Origin: an uncultured Bacilli bacterium
GTDB lineage: Bacteria; Bacillota_I; Bacilli_A; RF39; UBA660
Assembly: GCA_947631895.1 (NCBI GenBank)
Contig: CANRMU010000008.1
Location: 1 to 18,051 of the forward strand
DNA: 18,051 nt
Direction: 5' to 3'
Shown here: piece after piece, positions 7,915 through 13,393 of the stretch
How the letters are laid out: every line of letters begins with the position of its first letter
Position numbering within the stretch: the first letter of the stretch is position 1
Translations under genes and position numbers: made by a program
Notes under the pieces: model-generated
The model's database searches: none
Seen by the model: only the letters and a program-made list of their open reading frames with translations
What the model was told of the DNA's origin: nothing

Positions 7915-10900
7915 TTAATCTTTTAATGATAATTTTTGATAATATTCATAACGTTTAACTGCATTTTCTTTATTTATTTCTAATAATTCTTCAGCTAATT
8001 TAGCATCTTTAATTTTTAAGGAATTATATCTTACTTCATTATCTAATAATTCTTTATAACGTTCAAAGTTAGGTTCTTTAGAATCCATAACTAATAAATT
8101 ATTTTCTGGTAAATAACGCATTAATAAAGTGTATCCTACTTCTACTGCTAATTTTTGTTCTTTTGTTGTACAACTTAAACCACCTTTAATACCATGTTCA
8201 ACACAAGGAGAATAAGCAATTATTATACTAGGTCCAACATGTTCACTAGCTTCTTTAAAAGCTTTAATCGTTTGCATAATATTAGCTCCTAAACTAACAC
8301 TTGCTACATAACAATTAGGATAACACATGGCAATTTTAAATAAATCTTTCTTAGCATTTTTCTTACCTAAATCTGCAAACTCCGCAACTTGACCAACATG
8401 ACTAGACTTACTCATTTGTCCACCAGTATTAGAGTATACTTCAGTATCTAAAACTAAAATTTTAACATTTTCATTACTTGATAGAATATGATCAATACCA
8501 CCAAAACCAATATCATAAGCCCAACCATCGCCACCAATAGCCCATACACATCGTTTAGGTATATATTCTAATAAATTTCTTAATTCATTAGATATAGGTT
8601 TCATCGCTAATTGATTTTTTAAAACCATTGATTTATCAAAATCATTAAAGTTTCTTAATATTTCTTCTTGCAATTCATTAATAGCAGCATCAGCATTTTT
8701 AATACTTAATAATTTTTTTAAACGCTCTCTTTTTAGTTTATAACTCATATGCATTCCATAAGCAAATTCAGCATTATCTTCAAATAAACTATTAGCCCAA
8801 GGAATACTATAAGGCGTTGATGGCGCACTACCTCCATAAATAGATGAACATCCTGTTGCATTAGCAATTATAATTTCATCTTGGAATAACTGAGTTAATA
8901 ATTTAATATAACTAGTTTCTCCACAACCAGCACAAGCTCCACTAAATTCAAAACGTGGTTTTAACATTTGACTTCCTTTAACCGTATATTTAGGAAAAAT
9001 ATTTGGATTAGTATAATTATTAAAATACCGATTAGCAATCTCTTGTTTTTCTTCATCATATTTACCAAAAGTTAATGCTTTTTGATTATTTTTACCAGGA
9101 CAAATATTAACACATAAACCACAAGAAGTACAATCCTCTTCACTTATAGCCATGTAGTAATTGTATCCATCAGCTCCAACAGCAGGAATACCTATTTTAT
9201 CTTTAACTAAAAATGGTCTTATAACGGCATGAGGACAGACTATTGAACACATTCCACACTCTATACAATTTTCTGGTTTCCATTTAGCAACTAAATTAGA
9301 AATCTTTCTTTTTTCAAATTTACTACAAGCATTAGGAAAAGCCCCCGTACTAACACTCATAACTTCTGATACAGGAACACTATATCCTAAACGATGATTC
9401 ATTTTTTCAAACAAACTTAATTCTTCATTAAGATCAAAATCAGTATCTATATTTAAAATCGGATTAGTTATTTCTTTTAAGGCTTCACCAATAGCTTTTA
9501 TATTGTTATTAACAACATCTTCCCCTTTAGTTTTAAACTGTTCACTAATCTTTTTAGATAAGATTTCACTAGCATTATTAACATTTAATAAATTTAAAAC
9601 AACAATTTCTATTATTCTACTAATCTTACCTTTAAGACCATTTCTAGCCGCAATACCATCAGCATCAATAGCTAAAATCTTAATTTTTTTATTCTTAACA
9701 ATTTCATTATCGGTTTTAGTCATTAATTTAAAACAATCACTAGCATTTTTAGTATTAATAAGTAAAATACTATTTTCTTTAGCTTCACTAAGTAAATGAA
9801 ATTTATGAAAATAAATATCTTTAGTTACAACCATTATATCGGTATTAGTTACATAAAAAGGCGCATTAATTGGTTCTTTAGATATCCGTAAATGACTAAT
9901 AGTTACTCCCCCACTTTTTTTAGAATCATATTCAAAATATCCTTCAACATATTTATTTTCTTCGCCAACTATTTTTAAAATATCTTTACTAGCTGATACC
10001 ATACCATCAGAACCAAATCCATATATTTTAATTTCAGTTGCTGGTAAGGTTATGTTGTAATTAGTTACCTCTAAACTTAAATTAGTTACATCATCATTAA
10101 TCCCAATTGTAAAATTATTTCTAGGATTTTTTTCTAACATATCAAATACAGCTTTAATATCTTTAGGAACAGTATTTTTAGAACTAATACCATACCTTCC
10201 TCCAACCACTAAAATATTTTTATCACTTAAAGCACTTAAAACATCTAAATACAAAGGTTCCCCAATACTTCCAGCTTCTTTAGTTCGATCTAAAACGGCA
10301 ATTTTATGAACAGTTGAAGGTATTACTTTCTCTAAATATTTTTTAGAAAAAGGTCGATATAAATGAACACATATTAAACCATATTTTTTACCATTAGCAT
10401 TTTCTTTATCTATAACAAGTTTAATAGTATCACAAACACTACCCATAGCTACAATTACACATTCGGCATCACTAGCCCCATAATAAGTAAATGGTTCATA
10501 AGAAGTATTACATAAATTATTAATTTGGTGCATATAACCCGCAACAATATCAGGTATTTGATTATATAATGTATTTCTAGCTTCAATAGTTTGAAAATAA
10601 ATATCTTCATTTAAAGCCATTCCATATTCTACTTTACTACCAACATTTAAACTACGAGCTTTAAATTCTTTTAATTTATCATAGTCAAGCATTTCTAAAA
10701 CAGCTTTTTCATCAATAGTGTTGATAACATTAATTTCATGACTAGTCCGAAAACCATCAAAAAAATGTAAAAATGGAAGCGAACCTTTAATAGCTGATAA
10801 ATGGGCAACTAAAGCCATATGATAAGCTTCAAGAACACTTGAACTAGATAACATACAAAAACCAGTTTGACGGGTTGCATAAATATCAGAATGATCCCCA

Positions 10901-11262
10901 AAAATAGACAAGGCATTAGTAGCAACAGTTCGTGATGCGACATGGATAACTCCAGGTAAAGCTTCACCAGCAATTTTATACATATTAGGTATCATTAATA
11001 ATAAACCTTGACTAGCTGTAAAAGTAGAAGCAAGACTTCCCGATAAAAGAGCCCCATGAAAAGCTCCAGCAGCTCCTGCTTCTGACTGCATTTCAACAAC
11101 CCTTACTTGGTCATGAAATAAATTTTCTTTTTTCAAAGACGCTAAATGGTCAACATTACTAGCCATCGGACTAGATGGAGTTATTGGATATATACAAGAT
11201 ATCTCACTAAATAAATAAGCAGCTTCACTACAAGCCGTATTACCATCAACAATTTTACGCAT
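7915..11262 (-). CDS. nifJ: Pyruvate:ferredoxin (flavodoxin) oxidoreductase
   Basis: A single-chain 1115-residue PFOR that oxidatively decarboxylates pyruvate with CoA to acetyl-CoA and CO2, reducing ferredoxin or flavodoxin. The order is canonical. The N-terminal pyrimidine-binding domain has YPITPSSPMA (25-34) and EAGAAGAFHGALLSGSLAST (61-80). The CoA-binding middle region follows. A two-cluster ferredoxin domain has CxxCxxCxxxCP motifs starting at Cys666 and Cys711. The C-terminal TPP domain has CAGCGETSYIKLL, GDG at 911-913 and a downstream YSNTGGQMSKS. The length is slightly below the usual 1170-1200, mainly because the C-terminus after the TPP domain is short. It implies anaerobic fermentation. 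A weak AGAGG lies 13 nt before the ATG. SWIM gene downstream; the RNA/peptide array lies immediately upstream. Confidence 0.97.
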   Translation of the reverse strand: MRKIVDGNTACSEAAYLFSEISCIYPITPSSPMASNVDHLASLKKENLFHDQVRVVEMQSEAGAAGAFHGALLSGSLASTFTASQGLLLMIPNMYKIAGEALPGVIHVASRTVATNALSIFGDHSDIYATRQTGFCMLSSSSVLEAYHMALVAHLSAIKGSLPFLHFFDGFRTSHEINVINTIDEKAVLEMLDYDKLKEFKARSLNVGSKVEYGMALNEDIYFQTIEARNTLYNQIPDIVAGYMHQINNLCNTSYEPFTYYGASDAECVIVAMGSVCDTIKLVIDKENANGKKYGLICVHLYRPFSKKYLEKVIPSTVHKIAVLDRTKEAGSIGEPLYLDVLSALSDKNILVVGGRYGISSKNTVPKDIKAVFDMLEKNPRNNFTIGINDDVTNLSLEVTNYNITLPATEIKIYGFGSDGMVSASKDILKIVGEENKYVEGYFEYDSKKSGGVTISHLRISKEPINAPFYVTNTDIMVVTKDIYFHKFHLLSEAKENSILLINTKNASDCFKLMTKTDNEIVKNKKIKILAIDADGIAARNGLKGKISRIIEIVVLNLLNVNNASEILSKKISEQFKTKGEDVVNNNIKAIGEALKEITNPILNIDTDFDLNEELSLFEKMNHRLGYSVPVSEVMSVSTGAFPNACSKFEKRKISNLVAKWKPENCIECGMCSIVCPHAVIRPFLVKDKIGIPAVGADGYNYYMAISEEDCTSCGLCVNICPGKNNQKALTFGKYDEEKQEIANRYFNNYTNPNIFPKYTVKGSQMLKPRFEFSGACAGCGETSYIKLLTQLFQDEIIIANATGCSSIYGGSAPSTPYSIPWANSLFEDNAEFAYGMHMSYKLKRERLKKLLSIKNADAAINELQEEILRNFNDFDKSMVLKNQLAMKPISNELRNLLEYIPKRCVWAIGGDGWAYDIGFGGIDHILSSNENVKILVLDTEVYSNTGGQMSKSSHVGQVAEFADLGKKNAKKDLFKIAMCYPNCYVASVSLGANIMQTIKAFKEASEHVGPSIIIAYSPCVEHGIKGGLSCTTKEQKLAVEVGYTLLMRYLPENNLLVMDSKEPNFERYKELLDNEVRYNSLKIKDAKLAEELLEINKENAVKRYEYYQKLSLKD

Positions 11263-11287
11263 AATAGTATCACATCCTCTATTAATT

Positions 11288-11317
11288 ATTTTAACATAAT
11301 ATTGCTAAAAAAGATAA
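11288..11317 (-). promoter_or_regulatory. Candidate nifJ promoter, aligned with the array's peptide promoters
   Basis: On the - strand TTATCT (11317-11312), an 18-nt spacer and TAAAAT (11293-11288) would start transcription about 20 nt before the nifJ ATG. The element sits at the same distance from the conserved AGCCCAC boundary motif as the peptide-gene promoters of the array, so it may be a diverged copy of them. Confidence 0.4.
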
Positions 11318-11339
11318 CATTTAAGCCCACAAATAATTC

Positions 11340-11368
11340 TTGAATTTTATTAATTATTATGCTATGAT
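11340..11368 (+). promoter_or_regulatory. Promoter of antisense RNA, unit 1
   Basis: TTGAAT (11340-11345), a 17-nt spacer and TATGAT (11363-11368) preceded by TGC, an extended -10. The predicted start is near 11375. The same promoter is repeated exactly in units 2 and 3. Confidence 0.85.
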
Positions 11369-11397
11369 GTATACAGATGAAGGAAACTTCATAAAAT

Positions 11398-11436
11398 AAA
11401 AAAGGGATACATCTTGAAATTGTTCAGATGTCTTCC
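11398..11436 (-). terminator. Predicted terminator of peptide mRNA, unit 1
   Basis: On the - strand the ACATCT/AGATGT hairpin, extended by GGAA/TCCC-type pairs, is followed by six Ts (11403-11398). It would end the peptide mRNA near 11398, so it covers almost the whole antisense RNA. Confidence 0.6.
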
Positions 11437-11450
11437 ACAGATTAGTGAAT

Positions 11451-11495
11451 AGCATCCGATAATTCAACTTACGTTGAAATCAGATGCTTTAATTT
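11451..11495 (+). terminator. Terminator of antisense RNA, unit 1
   Basis: A long interrupted hairpin (AGCATC, GAT, TTCAAC paired with GTTGAA, ATC, GATGCT; loop TTAC) is followed by TTTAATTTT. It ends at the peptide stop codon. Confidence 0.75.
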
Positions 11496-11572
11496 TAATA
11501 TATAATTAATAGGTATATCGCTACAATTAATAGGAAAATTACCATATAAAGGAAAAATTCTCTTTTGGTCAT
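11495..11572 (-). CDS. Small hydrophobic peptide, putative type I toxin, unit 1
   Basis: A 25-residue ORF beginning MTKREFFLYM and continuing as an unbroken hydrophobic stretch of Ile, Leu, Val and Tyr to its end. This is one predicted membrane helix after a positively charged N-terminus. A G-rich AGGGTGGG lies a few bases before the ATG. Units 2 and 3 encode related peptides with the same start (MTK, R/K, E) and Tyr at position 9, so the ORF is under selection rather than chance. Its own strong promoter lies at 11653-11681, and an antisense RNA faces it. Type I toxins (Fst, TxpA, BsrG, Ibs) are peptides of this kind that damage the membrane, but I do not recognise this one as a member of any named family. 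Confidence 0.75.
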   Translation of the reverse strand: MTKREFFLYMVIFLLIVAIYLLIIY

Positions 11573-11583
11573 AGTACCACCCA

Positions 11584-11616
11584 CCCTTCATTTTTAAAAT
11601 TTAAAAAAATAAAGGG
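11584..11616 (-). promoter_or_regulatory. Leader hairpin masking the ribosome site, unit 1
   Basis: In the peptide mRNA, CCCTTTATTTTT (11616-11605) can pair over 12 bp, with one G-U pair, with AAAAATGAAGGG (11595-11584). That stem includes part of the G-rich ribosome site just upstream of the ATG at 11572. Translation would require the stem to open. Confidence 0.6.
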
Positions 11617-11652
11617 AAAACATCTGATTTATTTCTTGACATATCCAATATC

Positions 11653-11681
11653 ATTATAACAAACCACATAAATCAAATCAA
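11653..11681 (-). promoter_or_regulatory. Promoter of peptide mRNA, unit 1
   Basis: On the - strand TTGATT (11681-11676), a 17-nt spacer and TATAAT (11658-11653). The predicted start is near 11646, giving a leader of about 74 nt. It lies back-to-back with the unit 2 antisense-RNA promoter. Confidence 0.85.
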
Positions 11682-11703
11682 CATTTTAGCCCACAAATAA
11701 TTC

Positions 11704-11732
11704 TTGAATTTTATTAATTATTATGCTATGAT
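11704..11732 (+). promoter_or_regulatory. Promoter of antisense RNA, unit 2
   Basis: TTGAAT (11704-11709), a 17-nt spacer and TATGAT (11727-11732) with the upstream TGC. Identical to unit 1. Confidence 0.85.
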
Positions 11733-11761
11733 GTATACAGATGAAGGAAACTTCATACAAT

Positions 11762-11800
11762 AAAAAAAGGATACATTTGGAAATAATTCAGATGTTTCCC
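11762..11800 (-). terminator. Predicted terminator of peptide mRNA, unit 2
   Basis: On the - strand the second hairpin of the unit (arms ACATCT/AAATGT extended by GGA/TCC) is followed by seven Ts (11768-11762). Confidence 0.55.
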
Positions 11801-11811
11801 ATTTGGGATTG

Positions 11812-11858
11812 AAAAACATCCGAAATCAACAAATGTTGAAATCAGATGTTTTTATTTT
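11812..11858 (+). terminator. Terminator of antisense RNA, unit 2
   Basis: An AAAACATC/GATGTTTT stem with an inner TCAAC/GTTGA stem and AAAT loop, followed by TATTTTTA. Confidence 0.75.
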
Positions 11859-11950
11859 TACTTTAGTATTAAAATAAAGATTAATACAAATAATACTAGA
11901 ATTATTATATATAATAATAATATATAAAATGAAAATTCTTTTTTAGTCAT
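11858..11950 (-). CDS. Small hydrophobic peptide, putative type I toxin, unit 2
   Basis: A 30-residue ORF beginning MTKKEFSFYI, followed by a continuous Leu/Ile/Val/Phe/Tyr stretch ending in a single Lys: one transmembrane helix flanked by positive charges. GAGGGTGAT lies just upstream of the ATG. The leader contains an 18-nt perfect palindrome (11968-11985) with flanking CCC/GGG that can enclose the G-rich ribosome site. The N-terminal motif is shared with the unit 1 and unit 3 peptides, while the helix sequence has diverged freely but stayed hydrophobic. It has its own promoter at 12031-12059 and a facing antisense RNA. The toxin role is inferred from architecture, not homology. Confidence 0.75.
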   Translation of the reverse strand: MTKKEFSFYILLLYIIILVLFVLIFILILK

Positions 11951-11959
11951 ATTAATCAC

Positions 11960-11994
11960 CCTCTTTCATTTTTAATATTAAAAATAAATTCGGG
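11960..11994 (-). promoter_or_regulatory. Leader hairpin near the ribosome site, unit 2
   Basis: The perfect palindrome ATTTTTAATATTAAAAAT (11968-11985) is flanked by GGG (11992-11994) and CCC (11959-11961) as read on the + strand. On the mRNA the outer CCC can pair with the GGG of the ribosome site. This parallels the unit 1 leader hairpin with different bases. Confidence 0.5.
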
Positions 11995-12030
11995 AACATC
12001 TGATTTTTATTTCTTTTTGCATCCAATATC

Positions 12031-12059
12031 ATTATAACAAACTATATAAATCAAGTCAA
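12031..12059 (-). promoter_or_regulatory. Promoter of peptide mRNA, unit 2
   Basis: On the - strand TTGACT (12059-12054), a 17-nt spacer and TATAAT (12036-12031), close to the sigma-A consensus. The predicted start is near 12024. Confidence 0.9.
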
Positions 12060-12081
12060 CATTTTAGCCCACAAATAATTC

Positions 12082-12110
12082 TTGAATTTTATTAATTATT
12101 ATGCTATGAT
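12082..12110 (+). promoter_or_regulatory. Promoter of antisense RNA, unit 3
   Basis: TTGAAT (12082-12087), a 17-nt spacer and TATGAT (12105-12110) with upstream TGC. Identical to units 1 and 2. Confidence 0.85.
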
Positions 12111-12139
12111 GTATACAGATGAAGGAAACTTCATACAAT

Positions 12140-12182
12140 AAAAAAGGATACATCTAATTATTCGTGGAATTGGATACTTTCC
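12140..12182 (-). terminator. Predicted terminator of peptide mRNA, unit 3
   Basis: On the - strand a GGA...AATT/AATT...TCC hairpin is followed by six Ts (12145-12140). The stem is less regular than in the other units. Confidence 0.45.
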
Positions 12183-12205
12183 TAAAAAATTTTTTAATTT
12201 TAGAA

Positions 12206-12248
12206 AAAGCCCTTTAACACAAATGAGTGAAAAGTGCTTTTTTTTTAT
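12206..12248 (+). terminator. Terminator of antisense RNA, unit 3
   Basis: A three-part stem AAAGC/GCTTT, CTTT/AAAG, CAC/GTG with a six-base loop, directly followed by six more Ts. The strongest terminator of the array. Confidence 0.8.
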
Positions 12249-12259
12249 TTTTAGTTGCT

Positions 12260-12349
12260 TTATTTAATAATTAACATAAATATTAATATAAATACTAATA
12301 TAAATAGAAATTTAATTGTACAATAAAAAGCATGTTCTCTTTTTGTCAT
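12260..12349 (-). CDS. Small hydrophobic peptide, putative type I toxin, unit 3
   Basis: A 29-residue ORF beginning MTKREHAFYC and continuing with a Phe/Ile/Leu/Val helix that ends in Lys. A Lys at position 13 lies inside the hydrophobic region. GGGAGGAGG lies 9 nt before the ATG, the best ribosome site of the three peptides. MTKRE and Tyr9 are shared with the other units. The peptide has its own near-consensus promoter (12426-12454) and a facing antisense RNA. A leader stem (ATAATT/AATTAT with outer CC/GG pairs) could restrain the ribosome site. The antisense terminator ends about 12 nt short of the stop codon, so RNA pairing would involve only the 3' untranslated part. Confidence 0.75.
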   Translation of the reverse strand: MTKREHAFYCTIKFLFILVFILIFMLIIK

Positions 12350-12425
12350 ATAATTTCCTCCTCCCATAATAATTTAATTATCGTGGTTGGAAAGCACCTA
12401 ACACTAAATTAGATATATCGTTATT

Positions 12426-12454
12426 ATTATAACAAACTATATAATTTGCGTCAA
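12426..12454 (-). promoter_or_regulatory. Promoter of peptide mRNA, unit 3
   Basis: On the - strand TTGACG (12454-12449), a 17-nt spacer and TATAAT (12431-12426). The predicted start is near 12419. Confidence 0.9.
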
Positions 12455-12476
12455 CATTTTAGCCCACTAATAATTC

Positions 12477-12505
12477 TTGAATTTTATTAATTATTATGCT
12501 ATACA
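12477..12505 (+). promoter_or_regulatory. Weakened promoter of antisense RNA, unit 4
   Basis: TTGAAT (12477-12482) and the 17-nt spacer ending in TGC are kept, but the -10 hexamer has become TATACA (12500-12505) through a short change. It may still work through the extended -10. Confidence 0.5.
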
Positions 12506-12527
12506 TATGAAAGAAACTTCATGCAAT

Positions 12528-12565
12528 AAAAAGGATACATCTTGAAATTGTTCAGATGTTATCCC
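12528..12565 (-). terminator. Possible terminator of the rplI-ung operon
   Basis: On the - strand the unit 4 hairpin (GGAT and ACATCT paired with AGATGT and ATCC) is followed by five Ts (12532-12528). With the AAAGCATC/GATGCTTT hairpin just upstream, it is the first plausible transcript end after ung. Confidence 0.45.
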
Positions 12566-12577
12566 TTGTAATGGAAT

Positions 12578-12625
12578 AAAGCATCCGATAATTCAACTTA
12601 CGTTGAAATCAGATGCTTTTAATTT
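12578..12625 (+). terminator. Terminator of antisense RNA, unit 4
   Basis: An AAAGCATC/GATGCTTT stem with inner TTCAAC/GTTGAA and a TTAC loop, followed by TAATTTTT. Confidence 0.7.
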
Positions 12626-12715
12626 TTAATTTAGTTTATGTTTTCTCTTTAGTTTTGCTTTCTTAACATACTATTAATAGCAATAAAACAACATCTAAAT
12701 TTCTTAAATAATTTT

Positions 12716-13384
12716 CTAATTTTCTATTCGTCCCCAATCAATCTTTCCTCGATTATTCTTTTCTAAAAACTCATTAGTTTTAGAAAAAGGTTTACTGCCA
12801 AAAAAACCATATCTAGCCGAAAAAGGAGATGGATGAGGACTCATTAATACTAAATGTTTAGGGTTTGTTATATACTTAGCTTTTTCTTTAGCAAAATTAC
12901 CCCATAGAATAAAAACAATTGGTTCTTCTTTAAGATTTAAAACTTTAATAATATAATCAGTTAATCTTTCCCAACCAAGATTACGATGAGATGCTGGTGT
13001 ATCTTTAACAACTGTTAAAACAGCATTTAAAAGTAATACTCCTTCTTTAGCCCATCCTGTTAAATCTCCATCATTTCTAATAGGTACTTTTAAATCATCA
13101 TATAATTCTTTATAAATATTTTGAAGTGATGGCGGAACTTTAATTCCTTTTTGAACTGAAAAAGAAAGACCATGAGCCTCACCTACTCCATGATAAGGAT
13201 CTTGTCCTACTATAACAACTTTAACATTACTATAAGGTGTTAATTTTAAAGCATTAAAAATATAATTCTTAGGTGGAAAAATAGTTTTAGTTTGATATTC
13301 ATTATCTACAACTTTCATAAATCTTTTAAAACCATCACTATTCCAAATAATACTTAATTTTTCATCCCAATCATTACCTATCAT
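12716..13384 (-). CDS. ung: Uracil-DNA glycosylase, family 1
   Basis: A complete 222-residue family 1 UDG that removes uracil from DNA to begin base-excision repair. Visible motifs are the water-activating loop GQDPYHG (60-66) with the catalytic Asp, LLLNAVLTV (117-125), the uracil-binding FILWGN (158-163) and the DNA-intercalating HPSPFSA (184-190), where Phe replaces the common Leu. The start is supported by AGGAGG 5 nt before the ATG. It lies 9 nt downstream of rlmH and is the last gene of the rplI-dnaB-M23-walJ-rlmH operon, with its stop at the edge of the repeat array. Nothing unusual in the sequence. Confidence 0.97.
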   Translation of the reverse strand: MIGNDWDEKLSIIWNSDGFKRFMKVVDNEYQTKTIFPPKNYIFNALKLTPYSNVKVVIVGQDPYHGVGEAHGLSFSVQKGIKVPPSLQNIYKELYDDLKVPIRNDGDLTGWAKEGVLLLNAVLTVVKDTPASHRNLGWERLTDYIIKVLNLKEEPIVFILWGNFAKEKAKYITNPKHLVLMSPHPSPFSARYGFFGSKPFSKTNEFLEKNNRGKIDWGRIEN

Positions 13385-13393
13385 AAAAACCTC

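Larger units (their letters stand above)
11375..11495 (+). ncRNA. Putative antitoxin antisense RNA, unit 1
   Basis: An RNA of about 120 nt predicted from a strong extended -10 promoter to a terminator. It has three hairpins: a 5' stem ATGAAG-GAAA-CTTCAT (11377-11392) with a GNRA tetraloop; a second stem with ACATCT/AGATGT arms (11409-11431); and the terminator hairpin (11451-11488) with AGCATC/GATGCT and TTCAAC/GTTGAA arms, followed by a T-rich tract. No ORF of note. It is fully complementary to the 3' part of the peptide mRNA made from the opposite strand and reaches only the stop codon of the ORF. Ends are predicted, not observed. Confidence 0.75.
11739..11858 (+). ncRNA. Putative antitoxin antisense RNA, unit 2
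   Basis: About 120 nt. It has the same 5' GAAA-loop hairpin (11741-11756). The second hairpin has arms ACATTT/AGATGT, where the change from unit 1 is kept as a G-U pair. The terminator hairpin (11813-11852) has arms AAAACATC/GATGTTTT and TCAAC/GTTGA and is followed by T-rich sequence. It is antisense to the 3' end of the unit 2 peptide mRNA. The terminator arms differ from unit 1 on both sides and still pair, which argues for selection on structure. Confidence 0.75.
12117..12248 (+). ncRNA. Putative antitoxin antisense RNA, unit 3 (diverged body)
   Basis: About 130 nt. The promoter and 5' GAAA-loop hairpin match the other units, but the body is different. It has a TTTCCTAAAA/TTTTAGAAA stem (about 12178-12206) and a terminator with AAAGC/GCTTT, CTTT/AAAG and CAC/GTG arms (12206-12240) followed by a run of Ts. 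The matching peptide mRNA is altered in the same places, so this unit probably has its own specificity and should not cross-pair well with units 1 and 2. Confidence 0.75.
12511..12625 (+). ncRNA. Orphan antisense RNA, unit 4
   Basis: This RNA half keeps the 5' hairpin (shortened to ATGAA/TTCAT), the second hairpin (GGAT, ACATCT / AGATGT, ATCC) and the terminator. No peptide ORF faces it. Its second hairpin and terminator hairpin are essentially identical to those of unit 1, so it could pair with the unit 1 peptide mRNA in trans. Alternatively it is a decaying copy with a weakened promoter. Confidence 0.55.
11318..12700. repeat. Tandem array of four related peptide/antisense-RNA units
   Basis: Four units recur with the same + strand promoter at 11340, 11704, 12082 and 12477, giving periods of 364, 378 and 395 bp. 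The best conserved block is about 70 bp beginning at TTTAGCCCAC and running through the + promoter and the ATGAAG-GAAA-CTTCAT hairpin. It is nearly identical in units 1-3 and slightly altered in unit 4. Units 1-3 each carry a - strand ORF for a short hydrophobic peptide. Unit 4 is cut short by the end of the ung region and has no peptide ORF. There is no transposase, no flanking target duplication and no CRISPR-like spacing. It accounts for the whole 1.45-kb gap between nifJ and ung. Confidence 0.9.

Noticed and set aside
9503..9799. 98-codon + strand ORF inside nifJ
   Set aside because: It lies wholly antisense to the conserved nifJ gene, has no ribosome site, and its hydrophobic composition is what an AT-rich antisense frame gives by chance.
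11496..11588. Alternative unit 1 ORF starting 17 nt upstream of the peptide ATG (MKGGWYYDQKRI...)
   Set aside because: It is out of frame with the peptide, would begin inside the ribosome site, and has no counterpart in units 2 and 3.
11318..12700. Array considered as CRISPR, MITE or insertion-sequence remnants
   Set aside because: Units are about 364-395 bp with internal promoters, ORFs and terminators. There are no short regular spacers, no terminal inverted repeats or target duplications around units, and no transposase.
12601..12715. A fourth peptide gene in unit 4
   Set aside because: The - strand frames here are broken by frequent stops, and no ATG gives an MTK-type start. There is also no peptide promoter before the ung gene.
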